Of a stretch of 64,000 bases of DNA, positions 35,194 through 43,302 are shown piece by piece (the stretch's first letter is position 1; every line of letters starts with the position of its first letter). Position numbers and translations under genes: made by a program. The DNA is taken from assembly GCF_003989665.1 (NCBI RefSeq), contig NZ_RZIJ01000008.1, positions 124,001-188,000 on the forward strand. The letters are read 5' to 3'. A model generated the notes under the pieces. It was given only the letters and a program-made list of their open reading frames with translations. It was not told the origin of the DNA and ran no database searches. The stretch is from Azospirillum doebereinerae. GTDB taxonomy: Bacteria > Pseudomonadota > Alphaproteobacteria > Azospirillales > Azospirillaceae.

Positions 35194-35859
35194 ATGATGG
35201 GCGGAGCCTTCACCTTCAACCACTTCGTCTACCTGCTGCAGGGCATGATGTGGACGGTCGTGCTGTCCGCGCTGGCCTTCGTGCTGGGCGGGGTCGCCGG
35301 CTTCGGCGTGATGCTGATGCGCACGGCGCGCACCCGGCTGCTGCGGCAGATCTCCTTCGTCTTCGTGCAGCTAGTCCAGGGTACGCCGCTGCTGATCCTG
35401 CTGTTCGTGGTCTATTTCGGCCTGGGCGTGGTCGGCATCGAACTGCCGCCGCTGCTGGCGGCCGGCGTGTCGCTGATGGTCTACTCCAGCGCCTTCCTGG
35501 GCGAGATCTGGCGCGGCTGCGTCGAATCGGTGCCGCGCACCCAGTGGGAGGCGTCGGAATGCCTGGCGCTGACTCGCTGGCAGACGCTGGTCGACGTGAT
35601 CCTGCCGCAGGCCGCGCGCATCGCCACGCCCCCCACCGTGGGCTTCCTGGTCCAGGTGATGAAAAGCACCTCGCTGGCCTCGGTCGTCGGCTTCGTCGAG
35701 CTGACCCGCGCCGCGCAGGTCGTCAACAACTCGCTGTTCACGCCGTTCCTCGTCTTCGGGATCGCGGGCGTCCTGTACTTCGCCCTGTGCTACCCGCTGT
35801 CGCGCTGGAGCCGTTCGCTTGAGAGGAAGCTCAATGTCGGCCGTCGTCAAGCTGCATGA
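35194..35859 (+). CDS. second ABC transporter permease, polar amino acid type
   Basis: 221 residues, five membrane segments, with the EAA-type loop WEASECLALTRWQTLVDVILPQA. It would pair with the preceding permease as a heterodimer. The ATG at 35194 (another is at 35197) has AAGGAT upstream. It overlaps the following ATPase gene by 26 bases. Confidence 0.9.
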   Translation: MMGGAFTFNHFVYLLQGMMWTVVLSALAFVLGGVAGFGVMLMRTARTRLLRQISFVFVQLVQGTPLLILLFVVYFGLGVVGIELPPLLAAGVSLMVYSSAFLGEIWRGCVESVPRTQWEASECLALTRWQTLVDVILPQAARIATPPTVGFLVQVMKSTSLASVVGFVELTRAAQVVNNSLFTPFLVFGIAGVLYFALCYPLSRWSRSLERKLNVGRRQAA

Positions 35860-36562
35860 CATCCACAAATCCTTCGGCAGCGTCGAGGTGCTGAAGGGGG
35901 TCTCCTTCGAGATCGAGAAGGGCGAGGTCGTCGCCATCATCGGCCGCAGCGGCTCGGGCAAAAGCACGGCGCTGCGTTGCATCAACCGACTGGAGACCAT
36001 CCAGTCCGGCACGCTGGAGGTCTGCGGCCACCGCGTCGACGACCAGAGCCTGGATCTGCGCGCGCTGCGCCAGGACGTCGGCATGGTGTTCCAGAGCTAC
36101 AACCTGTTCCCTCACCTGACGGTGGAGCAGAACATCACGCTCGCGCCGCGCCGGGTGAAGGGAGTGCCCAACCGCGAGGCCCGCGCCTTGGCGCTGGAAT
36201 CGCTGCAACGGGTCGGGCTGGCCGAGAAGATTGACGCCTATCCCGAACAGCTTTCCGGCGGCCAGCAGCAGCGCGTCGCCATCGCGCGGTCGCTCGCCAT
36301 GCAGCCCAAGGTGATGCTGTTCGACGAGGTCACCTCGGCGCTCGACCCGCAACTGACCGGCGAGGTGCTGCGCGTCATGGAGACGCTGGCGCGAGGCGGC
36401 ATGACCATGGCGGTGGTGACGCACGAGATGGCCTTCGCCCGCCGCGTCGCCAACCGGGTGATCTTCATGCACCAGGGCAAGGTCTGGGAGACCGGCCCCG
36501 GCGACATGCTGGCCGACCCCAAGACGGCGGAGCTGCGGGATTTCATCTCGAACGGCCTGTAA
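35834..36562 (+). CDS. ABC transporter ATP-binding protein, GlnQ type
   Basis: 242-residue ATPase. Walker A GRSGSGKST, Q-loop VFQSYNLFPH, signature LSGGQQQR, Walker B VMLFDEVTSALD, and the switch His in VVTHEM are all present. It drives import by the two permeases. The ATG at 35834 was taken as start because GAGAGGAAGC is directly before it; the frame is open somewhat further upstream. Confidence 0.94.
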   Translation: MSAVVKLHDIHKSFGSVEVLKGVSFEIEKGEVVAIIGRSGSGKSTALRCINRLETIQSGTLEVCGHRVDDQSLDLRALRQDVGMVFQSYNLFPHLTVEQNITLAPRRVKGVPNREARALALESLQRVGLAEKIDAYPEQLSGGQQQRVAIARSLAMQPKVMLFDEVTSALDPQLTGEVLRVMETLARGGMTMAVVTHEMAFARRVANRVIFMHQGKVWETGPGDMLADPKTAELRDFISNGL

Positions 36563-36609
36563 CGCGTCCCACGCTTTTCAAAGAAACAAACCCAGGAGGA
36601 AACCGGACC

Positions 36610-37410
36610 ATGCGCATCAAGAAGCTTCTCGCCGCCACCGCGACCGCCGTCGCCGCTCTCTGGCTGGCCGCCGCCCCGGTGGCGCACGCCGACCAGCTCG
36701 ACGACATCATGAAGGCGAAGAAGATCCGCATCGCCGTCGCCATGGGCATCCCGCTCTTCGCCTTCGTCGACAAGGAGGTCAAGGCGACCGGGTCGGACGT
36801 GGAGACCGCGCGGCTGATCGCCAAGGACATGGGCGTGGAACTGGAGCTGGTGGAGATCACCAACGCCGCCCGCGTGCCGACCATCCAGACCCGCAAGGCC
36901 GACCTGCTGATCGCCACGCTGGCGATCACGCCGGAGCGCAAGAAGGTGGTGGACTTCACCATCCCCTACGCGACGCTGGACATCATCGTCGCGGGCACCG
37001 AAGGCAACGCCATCAAGGGTTATGACGACCTGAACGGCAAGAAGATCGGCCTGACCCGCGCCACCGTGAACGACAGCATGGTGACCAAGGGCGCCAAGGG
37101 CGCCGAGGTCGTGCGCTTCGAGGACGACGCGACGCTGATCACGGCGGCGGTCTCCGGCCAGCTCGACGTGGTGTCCACCCAGACCGCCGTGCTGGCCGCG
37201 ATGAACGAGAAGCGCCCGCAGAGCCCGCTGAAGGTGAAGTTCGTGCAGCAGGAGCTGAACCTCGGCATAGCCCTGCCGCAGGGCGAGGACCGGCTGAAGG
37301 AGTGGGTCAACACCTGGATCAAGACCAACTTCCAGAACGGCAAGATGAACGCGATCTTCGCCACCTTCCACGACCGCGACCTGCCGCAGGACCTGCTGAC
37401 CCGCCAGTGA
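36610..37410 (+). CDS. ABC transporter periplasmic substrate-binding protein
   Basis: 266 residues with a signal peptide cleaved near AHA-DQ. The fold is that of solute-binding protein family 3, with motifs ADLLIATLAITPERKKVVDFT (the arginine normally holds a carboxylate), and GQLDVVSTQT. It delivers ligand to the permeases above. Compared with amino-acid-binding relatives, the ligand-contact residues cannot be told without structure. The next gene downstream starts after the second type B palindromic element. Confidence 0.88.
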   Translation: MRIKKLLAATATAVAALWLAAAPVAHADQLDDIMKAKKIRIAVAMGIPLFAFVDKEVKATGSDVETARLIAKDMGVELELVEITNAARVPTIQTRKADLLIATLAITPERKKVVDFTIPYATLDIIVAGTEGNAIKGYDDLNGKKIGLTRATVNDSMVTKGAKGAEVVRFEDDATLITAAVSGQLDVVSTQTAVLAAMNEKRPQSPLKVKFVQQELNLGIALPQGEDRLKEWVNTWIKTNFQNGKMNAIFATFHDRDLPQDLLTRQ

Positions 37411-37434
37411 GCGTTTGAACAGCCGCGCGCCGGT

Positions 37435-37539
37435 GCCCCCTCCCTAACCCTCCCCCGCTGTGCGGGAGAGGGGATCCAGGCCCTCTCCCGCGCAGCGGGG
37501 GAGGGAGGGACCCGCGCGCCAGCGTGGGAGGGAGGGGGC
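37435..37539. repeat. intergenic palindromic element, type B (downstream of the ABC operon)
   Basis: Begins GCCCCCTCCCTAACCCTCCC, then GCGGGAGAGGGGA, with arms rebuilt as CCCTCTCCCGCGCAGCGGGG and GGGAGGGAGGGGGC. It is nearly the same as the copy at 34320-34430 at the first 30 bases. Confidence 0.8.
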
Positions 37540-37566
37540 AAGCGCCTCCATCGACAGGACCCCATC

Positions 37567-38307
37567 ATGCCCGGAAGACTTCACGGTAAGACCGCCATCG
37601 TCACCGCCGCAGCCCAAGGCATCGGCCGCGCCACGGCGGAGGCCTTCGCGCGGGAAGGCGCCCAGGTCTGGGCGCTCGACATCAACGAGGAGCGGCTGGC
37701 CGACCTCGCCGGCCTTCCCGGCATCACCACCCGCCGGCTCGACGTGCTGGACGGCGCCGCCGTGACCGCGACGGTGGCGGCGATCGGCCCGGTGGACACG
37801 CTGTTCAACTGCGCCGGCTTCGTCCACAGCGGCAGCATCCTCGACTGCGACGAGCAGGCGCTCGACTTCAGCTTCGACCTGAACGTCAAGTCGATGCACC
37901 GGATGATCCGCGCCGTGCTGCCCGGCATGCTGGAGCGCGGGCGCGGCGCCATCGTCAACATGTCCTCGGTGTCCTCCAGCGTGAAGGCGGTGCCCAACCG
38001 TTTCGCCTACAGCGTCACCAAGGCCGCCGTCATCGGCCTGACCAAGTCGGTCGCCGCCGACACGGTGGCGCGGGGGATCCGCTGCAACGCCATCTGCCCC
38101 GGCACCGTCGAGTCCCCCTCGCTGGAGGAGCGGCTGCGCGCCCAGGGCGACTACGAGGCGACCCGCGCCGCCTTCGTCGCCCGCCAGCCGGTTGGCCGCT
38201 TCGGAAAGCCGGAGGAAATCGCCGAACTGGTCGTCTATCTTGCCTCCGACGCGGCGGCCTACACGACCGGCGCCATCCATGTGATCGACGGCGGCTGGAC
38301 CGCCTGA
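37567..38307 (+). CDS. SDR dehydrogenase, probably 2-keto-3-deoxy-L-fuconate/L-rhamnonate type
   Basis: 246 residues. Cofactor motif TAAAQGIGRA, N-C-A-G in place of NNAG, S-S-V-S with catalytic Ser, and Y-S-V-T-K active site. The N-terminus (RLHGKTAIVTAAAQGIG) and length resemble dehydrogenases of 2-keto-3-deoxy-L-fuconate. The gene is followed at 35 bases by an FAH-family hydrolase, the pair that ends the non-phosphorylated L-fucose or L-rhamnose pathway (oxidation to a 2,4-diketo acid, then cleavage to pyruvate and lactate). The substrate assignment is by pattern and neighbour. Confidence 0.7.
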   Translation: MPGRLHGKTAIVTAAAQGIGRATAEAFAREGAQVWALDINEERLADLAGLPGITTRRLDVLDGAAVTATVAAIGPVDTLFNCAGFVHSGSILDCDEQALDFSFDLNVKSMHRMIRAVLPGMLERGRGAIVNMSSVSSSVKAVPNRFAYSVTKAAVIGLTKSVAADTVARGIRCNAICPGTVESPSLEERLRAQGDYEATRAAFVARQPVGRFGKPEEIAELVVYLASDAAAYTTGAIHVIDGGWTA

Positions 38308-38342
38308 AGACGCCAACGACACACGAAACGGACACATCCGCC

Positions 38343-39185
38343 ATGAAGCTGCTTCGCTACGGCCCGCCGGGCCAGGAAAAGCCGGGCCTCCTCGATTCTG
38401 AGGGCCGCATCCGCGACCTGTCGGCCCATGTCGCCGACATCGCGGGCGCCGTCCTGCTGCCCGACGGCATCGCCAAGCTGAAGGCCATCGATCCGGCTTC
38501 CCTGCCGCTGGTCGAGGGGAATCCGCGCCTTGGCCCCTGCGTCGCCGGCACCGGCAAGATGGTTTGCATCGGCCTGAACTACTCCGACCACGCGGCGGAG
38601 ACCGGGGCCACCGTGCCGCCGGAGCCGATCATCTTCATGAAGGCGACCAGCGCCATCGTCGGGCCCAACGACGACATCGAGATCCCGCGCGGCTCCGAGA
38701 AGACCGACTGGGAGGTCGAGTTGGGCGTGGTCATCGGCAAGACCGCCAAATACGTCTCGGAAGGCGAGGCGATGGACCACGTCGCCGGCTATTGCGTCGT
38801 CAACGACGTGTCCGAGCGCGCCTTCCAGGCCGAGCGCCAAGGGCAATGGACCAAGGGCAAGTCGGCGGACACCTTCGGCCCGACCGGCCCCTGGCTGGTG
38901 ACCCCCGACGAGGTCGAGGACCCGCAGAAGCTGCCGATGTGGCTGGAGGTCAACGGCCACCGCTACCAGAACGGCAGCACCGCGACGATGGTGTACGGCG
39001 TGCGCCATCTCGTCTCCTACCTGTCGCAGTTCATGTCGCTGCAACCGGGGGACATCATCTCCACCGGCACGCCGCCGGGCGTCGGTCTGGGGCAGAAGCC
39101 TCAGGTCTACCTGAAGGCCGGCGATGTGGTTACGTTGGGCATCGAGGGGCTGGGCAGCCAGCGCCAGAACGTGATCCAAGGCTGA
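38343..39185 (+). CDS. fumarylacetoacetate-hydrolase-family enzyme, probably 2,4-diketo-3-deoxy-L-fuconate/rhamnonate hydrolase
   Basis: 280-residue FAH-fold hydrolase. Metal-binding acidic residues are seen in WEVELGVVIGK (E-x-E) and a later D in SADTFGPTGPW. Other marks are KMVCIGLNYSDHAAE, PIIFMKATSAIVGP and the C-terminal GDIISTGTPPGVGLG. It would cleave the diketo acid made by the preceding dehydrogenase. Related FAH members act on other diketo acids, so the substrate is a proposal supported by gene order. It ends four bases before the next start. Confidence 0.72.
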   Translation: MKLLRYGPPGQEKPGLLDSEGRIRDLSAHVADIAGAVLLPDGIAKLKAIDPASLPLVEGNPRLGPCVAGTGKMVCIGLNYSDHAAETGATVPPEPIIFMKATSAIVGPNDDIEIPRGSEKTDWEVELGVVIGKTAKYVSEGEAMDHVAGYCVVNDVSERAFQAERQGQWTKGKSADTFGPTGPWLVTPDEVEDPQKLPMWLEVNGHRYQNGSTATMVYGVRHLVSYLSQFMSLQPGDIISTGTPPGVGLGQKPQVYLKAGDVVTLGIEGLGSQRQNVIQG

Positions 39186-39189
39186 AGAC

Positions 39190-40116
39190 ATGAACCGATC
39201 GGGCATCGACATCCTGCTCTCCACGACCATGCCGCCCGGCTTGGCCGAGGATCTGGCACAGCATTTCACCCTGCATGGACCCGAGGTCATCGGGTCCCCC
39301 GGCTTCGCGGAGCTGGCCCCGCGCATCCGCGGTCTGGCCAGCCGCGAGCCGGCCAGGGTGGACGCGGCGCTGCTGGAGTCGCTGCCCAATCTGGAGATCA
39401 TCTCCTCCTACAGCGCCGGGCTGGACAACATCGACCTCGACGCCGCCCGGCGGCTGGGGCTGGTGGTCGCCAACAGTTCGGCCGCGCTGGACGAGGAGGT
39501 CGCCGACACCGCCATCGCGCTGATCCTGATGACGGTCCGCCGCTTCGCGGCGGCGGAGCGCCATGTGCTGGAAGGGAAATGGGCCGAGGGGCCGTTCCCG
39601 CTGGCGCGCGGCCTGAAGGGGCGGCGGCTCGGCATCGTCGGGCTGGGGCACATCGGCGAGGCCATCGCGGCGCGGGCCACGGCGTTCGGCCTGTCCATCG
39701 CCTACCACAACCGCCGGGCCAAGCCCGAGGTGCCCTACGCCTACCACGCGACCGCCGAGGAATTGGCGGCCGAGTCCGACATTCTCGCGGTCTGCTGCCC
39801 CGGCGGGCCGGAGACGCTGAACCTGATCGACGCCAAGGTGCTGCGCGCGCTGGGGGCCGGCGGCGTGGTCGTCAACGTTTCGCGCGGCAGCGTGGTGGAC
39901 GAGGACGCGCTGCTGGCCGCGCTGGCTGACGGCACCATCGGCGGGGCCGGGCTGGACGTCTGCCGGAACGAGCCGAACCCGCGCCCGGAGCTGATCGGCC
40001 ACCCCGACATCGTGCTGCTGCCCCATGTCGGCAGCGCCACCGTCGAGACGCGGGCGCGCATGGGCCACGTCATGCGGGACAACCTGCTGGCCCATTTTGG
40101 CATCAAGGAAGTTTGA
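39190..40116 (+). CDS. D-2-hydroxyacid dehydrogenase, glyoxylate/hydroxypyruvate or 2-ketogluconate reductase-like
   Basis: 308 residues. The NAD(P) motif GLGHIG (in RRLGIVGLGHIGEAIAAR), active Arg in NVSRGSVVDE, Glu in CRNEPNPRPEL and His in LLPHVGSAT are the expected catalytic set. The SNSSAALDEEVADTAIAL-like region is typical of hydroxypyruvate/2-ketoacid reductases. It sits four bases after the FAH gene and four before kdgK, so it belongs to the same operon. The substrate in the uronate pathway is not known; removal of a keto acid byproduct is possible. Confidence 0.85.
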   Translation: MNRSGIDILLSTTMPPGLAEDLAQHFTLHGPEVIGSPGFAELAPRIRGLASREPARVDAALLESLPNLEIISSYSAGLDNIDLDAARRLGLVVANSSAALDEEVADTAIALILMTVRRFAAAERHVLEGKWAEGPFPLARGLKGRRLGIVGLGHIGEAIAARATAFGLSIAYHNRRAKPEVPYAYHATAEELAAESDILAVCCPGGPETLNLIDAKVLRALGAGGVVVNVSRGSVVDEDALLAALADGTIGGAGLDVCRNEPNPRPELIGHPDIVLLPHVGSATVETRARMGHVMRDNLLAHFGIKEV

Positions 40117-40120
40117 GACG

Positions 40121-41050
40121 ATGAAACGCATCGCGGCCATCGGTGAATGCATGCTGGAGCTGCGCAGCAGCGGCTTCGGCGCCGCCCGCTTCGGCTTCGG
40201 CGGCGACACGCTGAACTGCGCGCTGTACCTCGCCCGGCTGGGCGAGACGGTCGATTACGTCACGCTGCTGGGCGACGATCCCTACAGCGCCGACATGCTG
40301 GCCGCCTGGGACGCGGAGGGCGTCGGCACCGGCCGCGTCGTCCGGCTGCCGGGGCGGCTGCCCGGCCTCTACGCCATCGAGACGGACGACAAGGGCGAGC
40401 GCTCCTTCTCCTACTGGCGCGACCGCGCCCCGGCGCGGGAACTGTTCACCCACCCCGACGCCAAGCCCCTGGTCGACGCGCTGCCGGACTACGGGCTGCT
40501 GATGCTGTCCGGCATCTCGCTGTCGCTGTACGGCGAGGAGGGGCGCGTCCAACTGCACGGCGCCCTCGACCGCGCGCGGGCCGCGGGAGCCAAGGTCGCC
40601 TTCGACACCAACCTGCGCCCGCGCGGCTGGCCCGGCCTGGACGCTGCCCGCGCCGCCTACGAGGCGTTGGCCGGGCGGGTGGACATCGTGCTGTCGGGCG
40701 TCGAGGACGAGGCGCTGCTCTACGGCGTGGAAGCGCCGGAGGCCATCGTCGCCCGCTGGCGCGACGCCGGGGCGACCGAGGTGGTGGTCAAGCGCGGCGG
40801 CGACGACTGCCTGGTCTGGGAGAGCGGCGACGACGCCATCCGCAGCGTGCCGACCACGACGGTCGAGCGCGTGGTGGACACCACGGCGGCCGGGGACAGC
40901 TTCTGCGCCGGCTACCTCGCCGCGCGCCGAGCCGGGCAGGGGATCGAGGCGTCGGCCAAGCTGGGCCACCGGCTGGCCGGCATCGTCATCGGCCATCCCG
41001 GCGCCATCGTTCCGGCCGAGGCGACCGCCGGCTTGAAGGAGGCGCTGTGA
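40121..41050 (+). CDS. kdgK: 2-keto-3-deoxygluconate kinase
   Basis: 309-residue PfkB/ribokinase-family kinase phosphorylating 2-keto-3-deoxygluconate to KDPG, the substrate of Eda. Marks: GGDTLNCALYLARLG, FDTNLRPRGWP, VKRGGDDCLVW and the catalytic D259 in DTTAAGDSFCAGYLA. The start ATG is in line with the family, four bases after the previous stop. The stop TGA overlaps the next gene by one base (TGATG). Confidence 0.93.
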   Translation: MKRIAAIGECMLELRSSGFGAARFGFGGDTLNCALYLARLGETVDYVTLLGDDPYSADMLAAWDAEGVGTGRVVRLPGRLPGLYAIETDDKGERSFSYWRDRAPARELFTHPDAKPLVDALPDYGLLMLSGISLSLYGEEGRVQLHGALDRARAAGAKVAFDTNLRPRGWPGLDAARAAYEALAGRVDIVLSGVEDEALLYGVEAPEAIVARWRDAGATEVVVKRGGDDCLVWESGDDAIRSVPTTTVERVVDTTAAGDSFCAGYLAARRAGQGIEASAKLGHRLAGIVIGHPGAIVPAEATAGLKEAL

Positions 41051-41805
41051 TGGAGGCGCCGGCGAACGGCTCCGCGCCCGTGCGGCGTCGCGTGCCCAAG
41101 CCGGCGTCGGCCAGCCGGGAGCGCGGCATCACCGCCGCGCAGCAGGTCTACCAGCAGCTCCGGGCCGAGATCGTCGGCCTGCGCCGCAAACCGGGCGAGC
41201 CGCTGAGCGAGAAGGAACTGGCCCAGGCCCACGGCATCAGCCGCACGCCGGTGCGCGAGGCGATGCTGAAGCTCGCCGCCGAGCGGCTGGTCGAGGTGTT
41301 CCCGCAATCCGGCACCTTCGTCGCCCGCATCCCGCTGTCGGACCTGCCGCAGAGCATCATCATCCGCTCCGCCCTGGAGGAGGCCAGCGTCCGCCACGCC
41401 GCCGAGCGCGCCACCCCCGACCAGATCGCCCGCCTCACCGCCATCATCGACCGCCAGCGCGTCGTGACGGCGGCCGGTGACCGCGAGGGCTTCCACGCCA
41501 CCGACGAGGAGTTCCACGCCGGGCTGTCGGACGCCGCCGGGCTTCCCGGCATCTGGACGCTGATCCAGCAGGTGAAGGTGCAGATCGACCGCTACCGCCG
41601 CCTGACCCTGCCGGAACCCGGCCGGATGGAGCGGGTGGTCGAGGAGCACGCGGCGGTGGTCGCCGCCATCGCCGCGCACGACCCGGACGCGGCGGCGCGC
41701 GCCATCCGGCACCATCTGGGCAACCTGCGGGACGGCATCGACGCCTTCCGCATCGGGGAGCCGGACTGGTTCATCGACGACCGGGGGGCGCCACCCGCCT
41801 CATAA
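41050..41805 (+). CDS. GntR-family regulator (FCD-type ligand domain)
   Basis: 251 residues. DNA-binding helix-turn-helix at about 35-95 (LSEKELAQAHGISRTPVREAMLKLAAERLVE) and a helical FCD ligand domain at about 105-230 with the metal-binding pattern DEEFHAGLSDAAGL, EEHAAVVAAIAAHD and RHHLGNLRD. It shares one base with kdgK and so belongs to that operon. The ligand is likely a sugar acid from the pathway, by position. Confidence 0.88.
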   Translation: MEAPANGSAPVRRRVPKPASASRERGITAAQQVYQQLRAEIVGLRRKPGEPLSEKELAQAHGISRTPVREAMLKLAAERLVEVFPQSGTFVARIPLSDLPQSIIIRSALEEASVRHAAERATPDQIARLTAIIDRQRVVTAAGDREGFHATDEEFHAGLSDAAGLPGIWTLIQQVKVQIDRYRRLTLPEPGRMERVVEEHAAVVAAIAAHDPDAAARAIRHHLGNLRDGIDAFRIGEPDWFIDDRGAPPAS

Positions 41806-41910
41806 CGCTTCCTCTCCGGCAGGGTTCTGGCTTGATCGGGCGGGCGCACGCAAGCGCGCCGGCCCGCTCGGCGTTCGTGCGCCCGAATTGCGGCTTTCCC
41901 ATATGTCAAC

Positions 41911-41920
41911 TTGTCTGCTA
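41911..41920. promoter_or_regulatory. TTGTCTG operator-like sequence before the FadR-type regulator
   Basis: The sequence TTGTCTGCTA lies between two outer half-sites GTCA (about 41905) and TGAC (about 41923) that form an inverted pair. The core TTGTCTG recurs as the reverse complement of the TGTCAGACA palindrome at 46363-46371, upstream of the TRAP genes. It is a candidate binding site for the regulator encoded next. Confidence 0.35.
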
Positions 41921-41965
41921 ACATGACTTTGGGGCGGATAAAATTCGGTGTGAGGAATCGCGAAG

Positions 41966-42682
41966 ATGGCCGGTCTGAAGTTGCTGCCCAAGCGGAAGGA
42001 ACGTTTGGGCGACCAGCTCTACGGACAGATCCTGGAGCAGATCGTCTCCGGCGCCTTGACGGAAGGGGACAAGCTGCCTTCCGAAAAGGAACTCTGCCTG
42101 ATGTTCGAGGTCTCGCGCCCGGTGGTGCGGGAGGCGATGATGCTGCTCCAGGCCGACGGTCTGGTCGTCGCGCGCCAGGGCTCCGGCACCTATGTCCAGC
42201 GCCGCCCTCCGCAGGGGCTGATCGCGCTGGCCGGCGCGTCGGACGTCGCCGGCATCCTGCGCTGCTACGAGCTGCGCGTGCCGCTGGAGGGCGAGGCGGC
42301 GGCGCTCGCCGCCAAGCGCCGCTCGCCCGAGCAGCTGGAGCGGATCAAGACCGCGCTGGACGAACTGACCCGCGCCTTGGAGAGCCCCGCCTCGGCCGCC
42401 GCCGCCGATTTCGCCTTCCACCGCGCGGTGGCCGAGGCGAGCGGCAACGACATGTTCGTCTCGATTCTGGAGACGCTGCACGCGGCCGTCGAGAACTCGA
42501 TGACGCTGGCGCTGAACATCACCGCCCAGGGCTCCGCCGAGCGCAGCCGCCGCGTTCTGGACGAGCACGGCCGCATCTATGAGGCCATCGCCATCGGCGA
42601 TTCCGACGCCGCGAACCTCGCGATGCGTTACCACATCAACCGCGCCCGCCAGCGGATCACCGAACAGCAGTCGGATGTGTGA
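41966..42682 (+). CDS. FadR-type GntR-family regulator
   Basis: 238 residues: helix-turn-helix at about 15-75 (KLPSEKELCLMFEVSRPVVREAMMLLQADGLVVARQG) and a helical FCD domain (DFAFHRAVAEASGN, DEHGRIYEAIAIGD, RYHINRARQRI) with histidines for metal and ligand binding. Likely controls the adjacent uronate TRAP and cupin genes, which are transcribed towards it from the right; a matching sequence motif lies upstream of the TRAP genes. Ligand unknown. It is convergent with the cupin gene across a palindromic element. Confidence 0.88.
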   Translation: MAGLKLLPKRKERLGDQLYGQILEQIVSGALTEGDKLPSEKELCLMFEVSRPVVREAMMLLQADGLVVARQGSGTYVQRRPPQGLIALAGASDVAGILRCYELRVPLEGEAAALAAKRRSPEQLERIKTALDELTRALESPASAAAADFAFHRAVAEASGNDMFVSILETLHAAVENSMTLALNITAQGSAERSRRVLDEHGRIYEAIAIGDSDAANLAMRYHINRARQRITEQQSDV

Positions 42683-42712
42683 GCGTTTCCAGAGGCTGCG
42701 GAGACGTTGACA

Positions 42713-42852
42713 GAGCCCTTCTCCCCTTGTGGGAGAAGGGTTGGGATGAGGGGTATTCCGCCTGAAAGGCGGAAAAGGAGGAGAACATTCCCGGCCGGCT
42801 GACGCCGGCGCCCCCCTCACCCCAACCCCTCTCCCGCAAGGGGAGAGGGGCT
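42713..42852. repeat. intergenic palindromic element, type A (long copy)
   Basis: About 140 bases. Left arm starts GAGCCCTTCTCCCC and the right arm ends GGGGAGAGGGGCT, as in 7456-7564, with a longer central insert (CCGCCTGAAAGGCGG and extra sequence). It separates convergent genes (FadR-type regulator and kdgF) and may terminate both. Confidence 0.8.
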
Positions 42853-42872
42853 CAATCAGCGTGTCGGCAAAG

Positions 42873-43205
42873 TCACCCCAGAAAATCGTCCCGCACCGGG
42901 GTGAAGGCGTCGACCAGCACGGTCGGTTCCAGGATGGTCACGCCGTGCATCGTGCCCGGCGGCACGTAATAGCTGCCGCCGGCGCCCAGCCGCGTGGTGC
43001 CGTGGCCGTCCATCGTCAGCTCCAGCGCGCCCGACACGATGTAGCCGACCTGCTCGTGTGGGTGGCTGTGCATGGGCGCGACGATGCCGGGCTTGAAGGT
43101 GAACTCCACCAGCATCAGGCCGGGGCCGTAACTCAGCACGCGGCGTTCGGCGCCCTCGGGCGTGACGACCGGCGTCTCTTGCGCCGCTTCGGCCAGAATC
43201 TTCAT
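42873..43205 (-). CDS. kdgF: cupin-domain protein KdgF, unsaturated uronate converter
   Basis: 110-residue single-domain cupin with the metal motif H-S-H-P-H-E-Q (APMHSHPHEQVGYIVSG) and a second His in PPGTMHGVT. It resembles KdgF, which speeds the opening of unsaturated uronates to the linear keto form used by KduI. The start at 43205 has GAGGAT upstream; a frame continues upstream without a ribosome site. It follows dctM with a hairpin between. The close pathway neighbours support the KdgF call. Confidence 0.8.
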   Translation of the reverse strand: MKILAEAAQETPVVTPEGAERRVLSYGPGLMLVEFTFKPGIVAPMHSHPHEQVGYIVSGALELTMDGHGTTRLGAGGSYYVPPGTMHGVTILEPTVLVDAFTPVRDDFLG

Positions 43206-43240
43206 GAAACAGTATCCTCGATGAGTCGGGTGGAAAAGAA

Positions 43241-43269
43241 GGCCCGGCCCATCGTCGACGGGCCGGGCC
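43241..43269 (-). terminator. strong hairpin between dctM and kdgF
   Basis: Perfect ten-base stem GGCCCGGCCC / GGGCCGGGCC around ATCGTCGAC, followed on the minus strand by TTCTTTTCC. It could partly end the TRAP transcript and set a lower level for kdgF. Confidence 0.75.
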
Positions 43270-43302
43270 AAGGAAGGAACGCCTTGGAAGCGCGCCCGAA
43301 CC

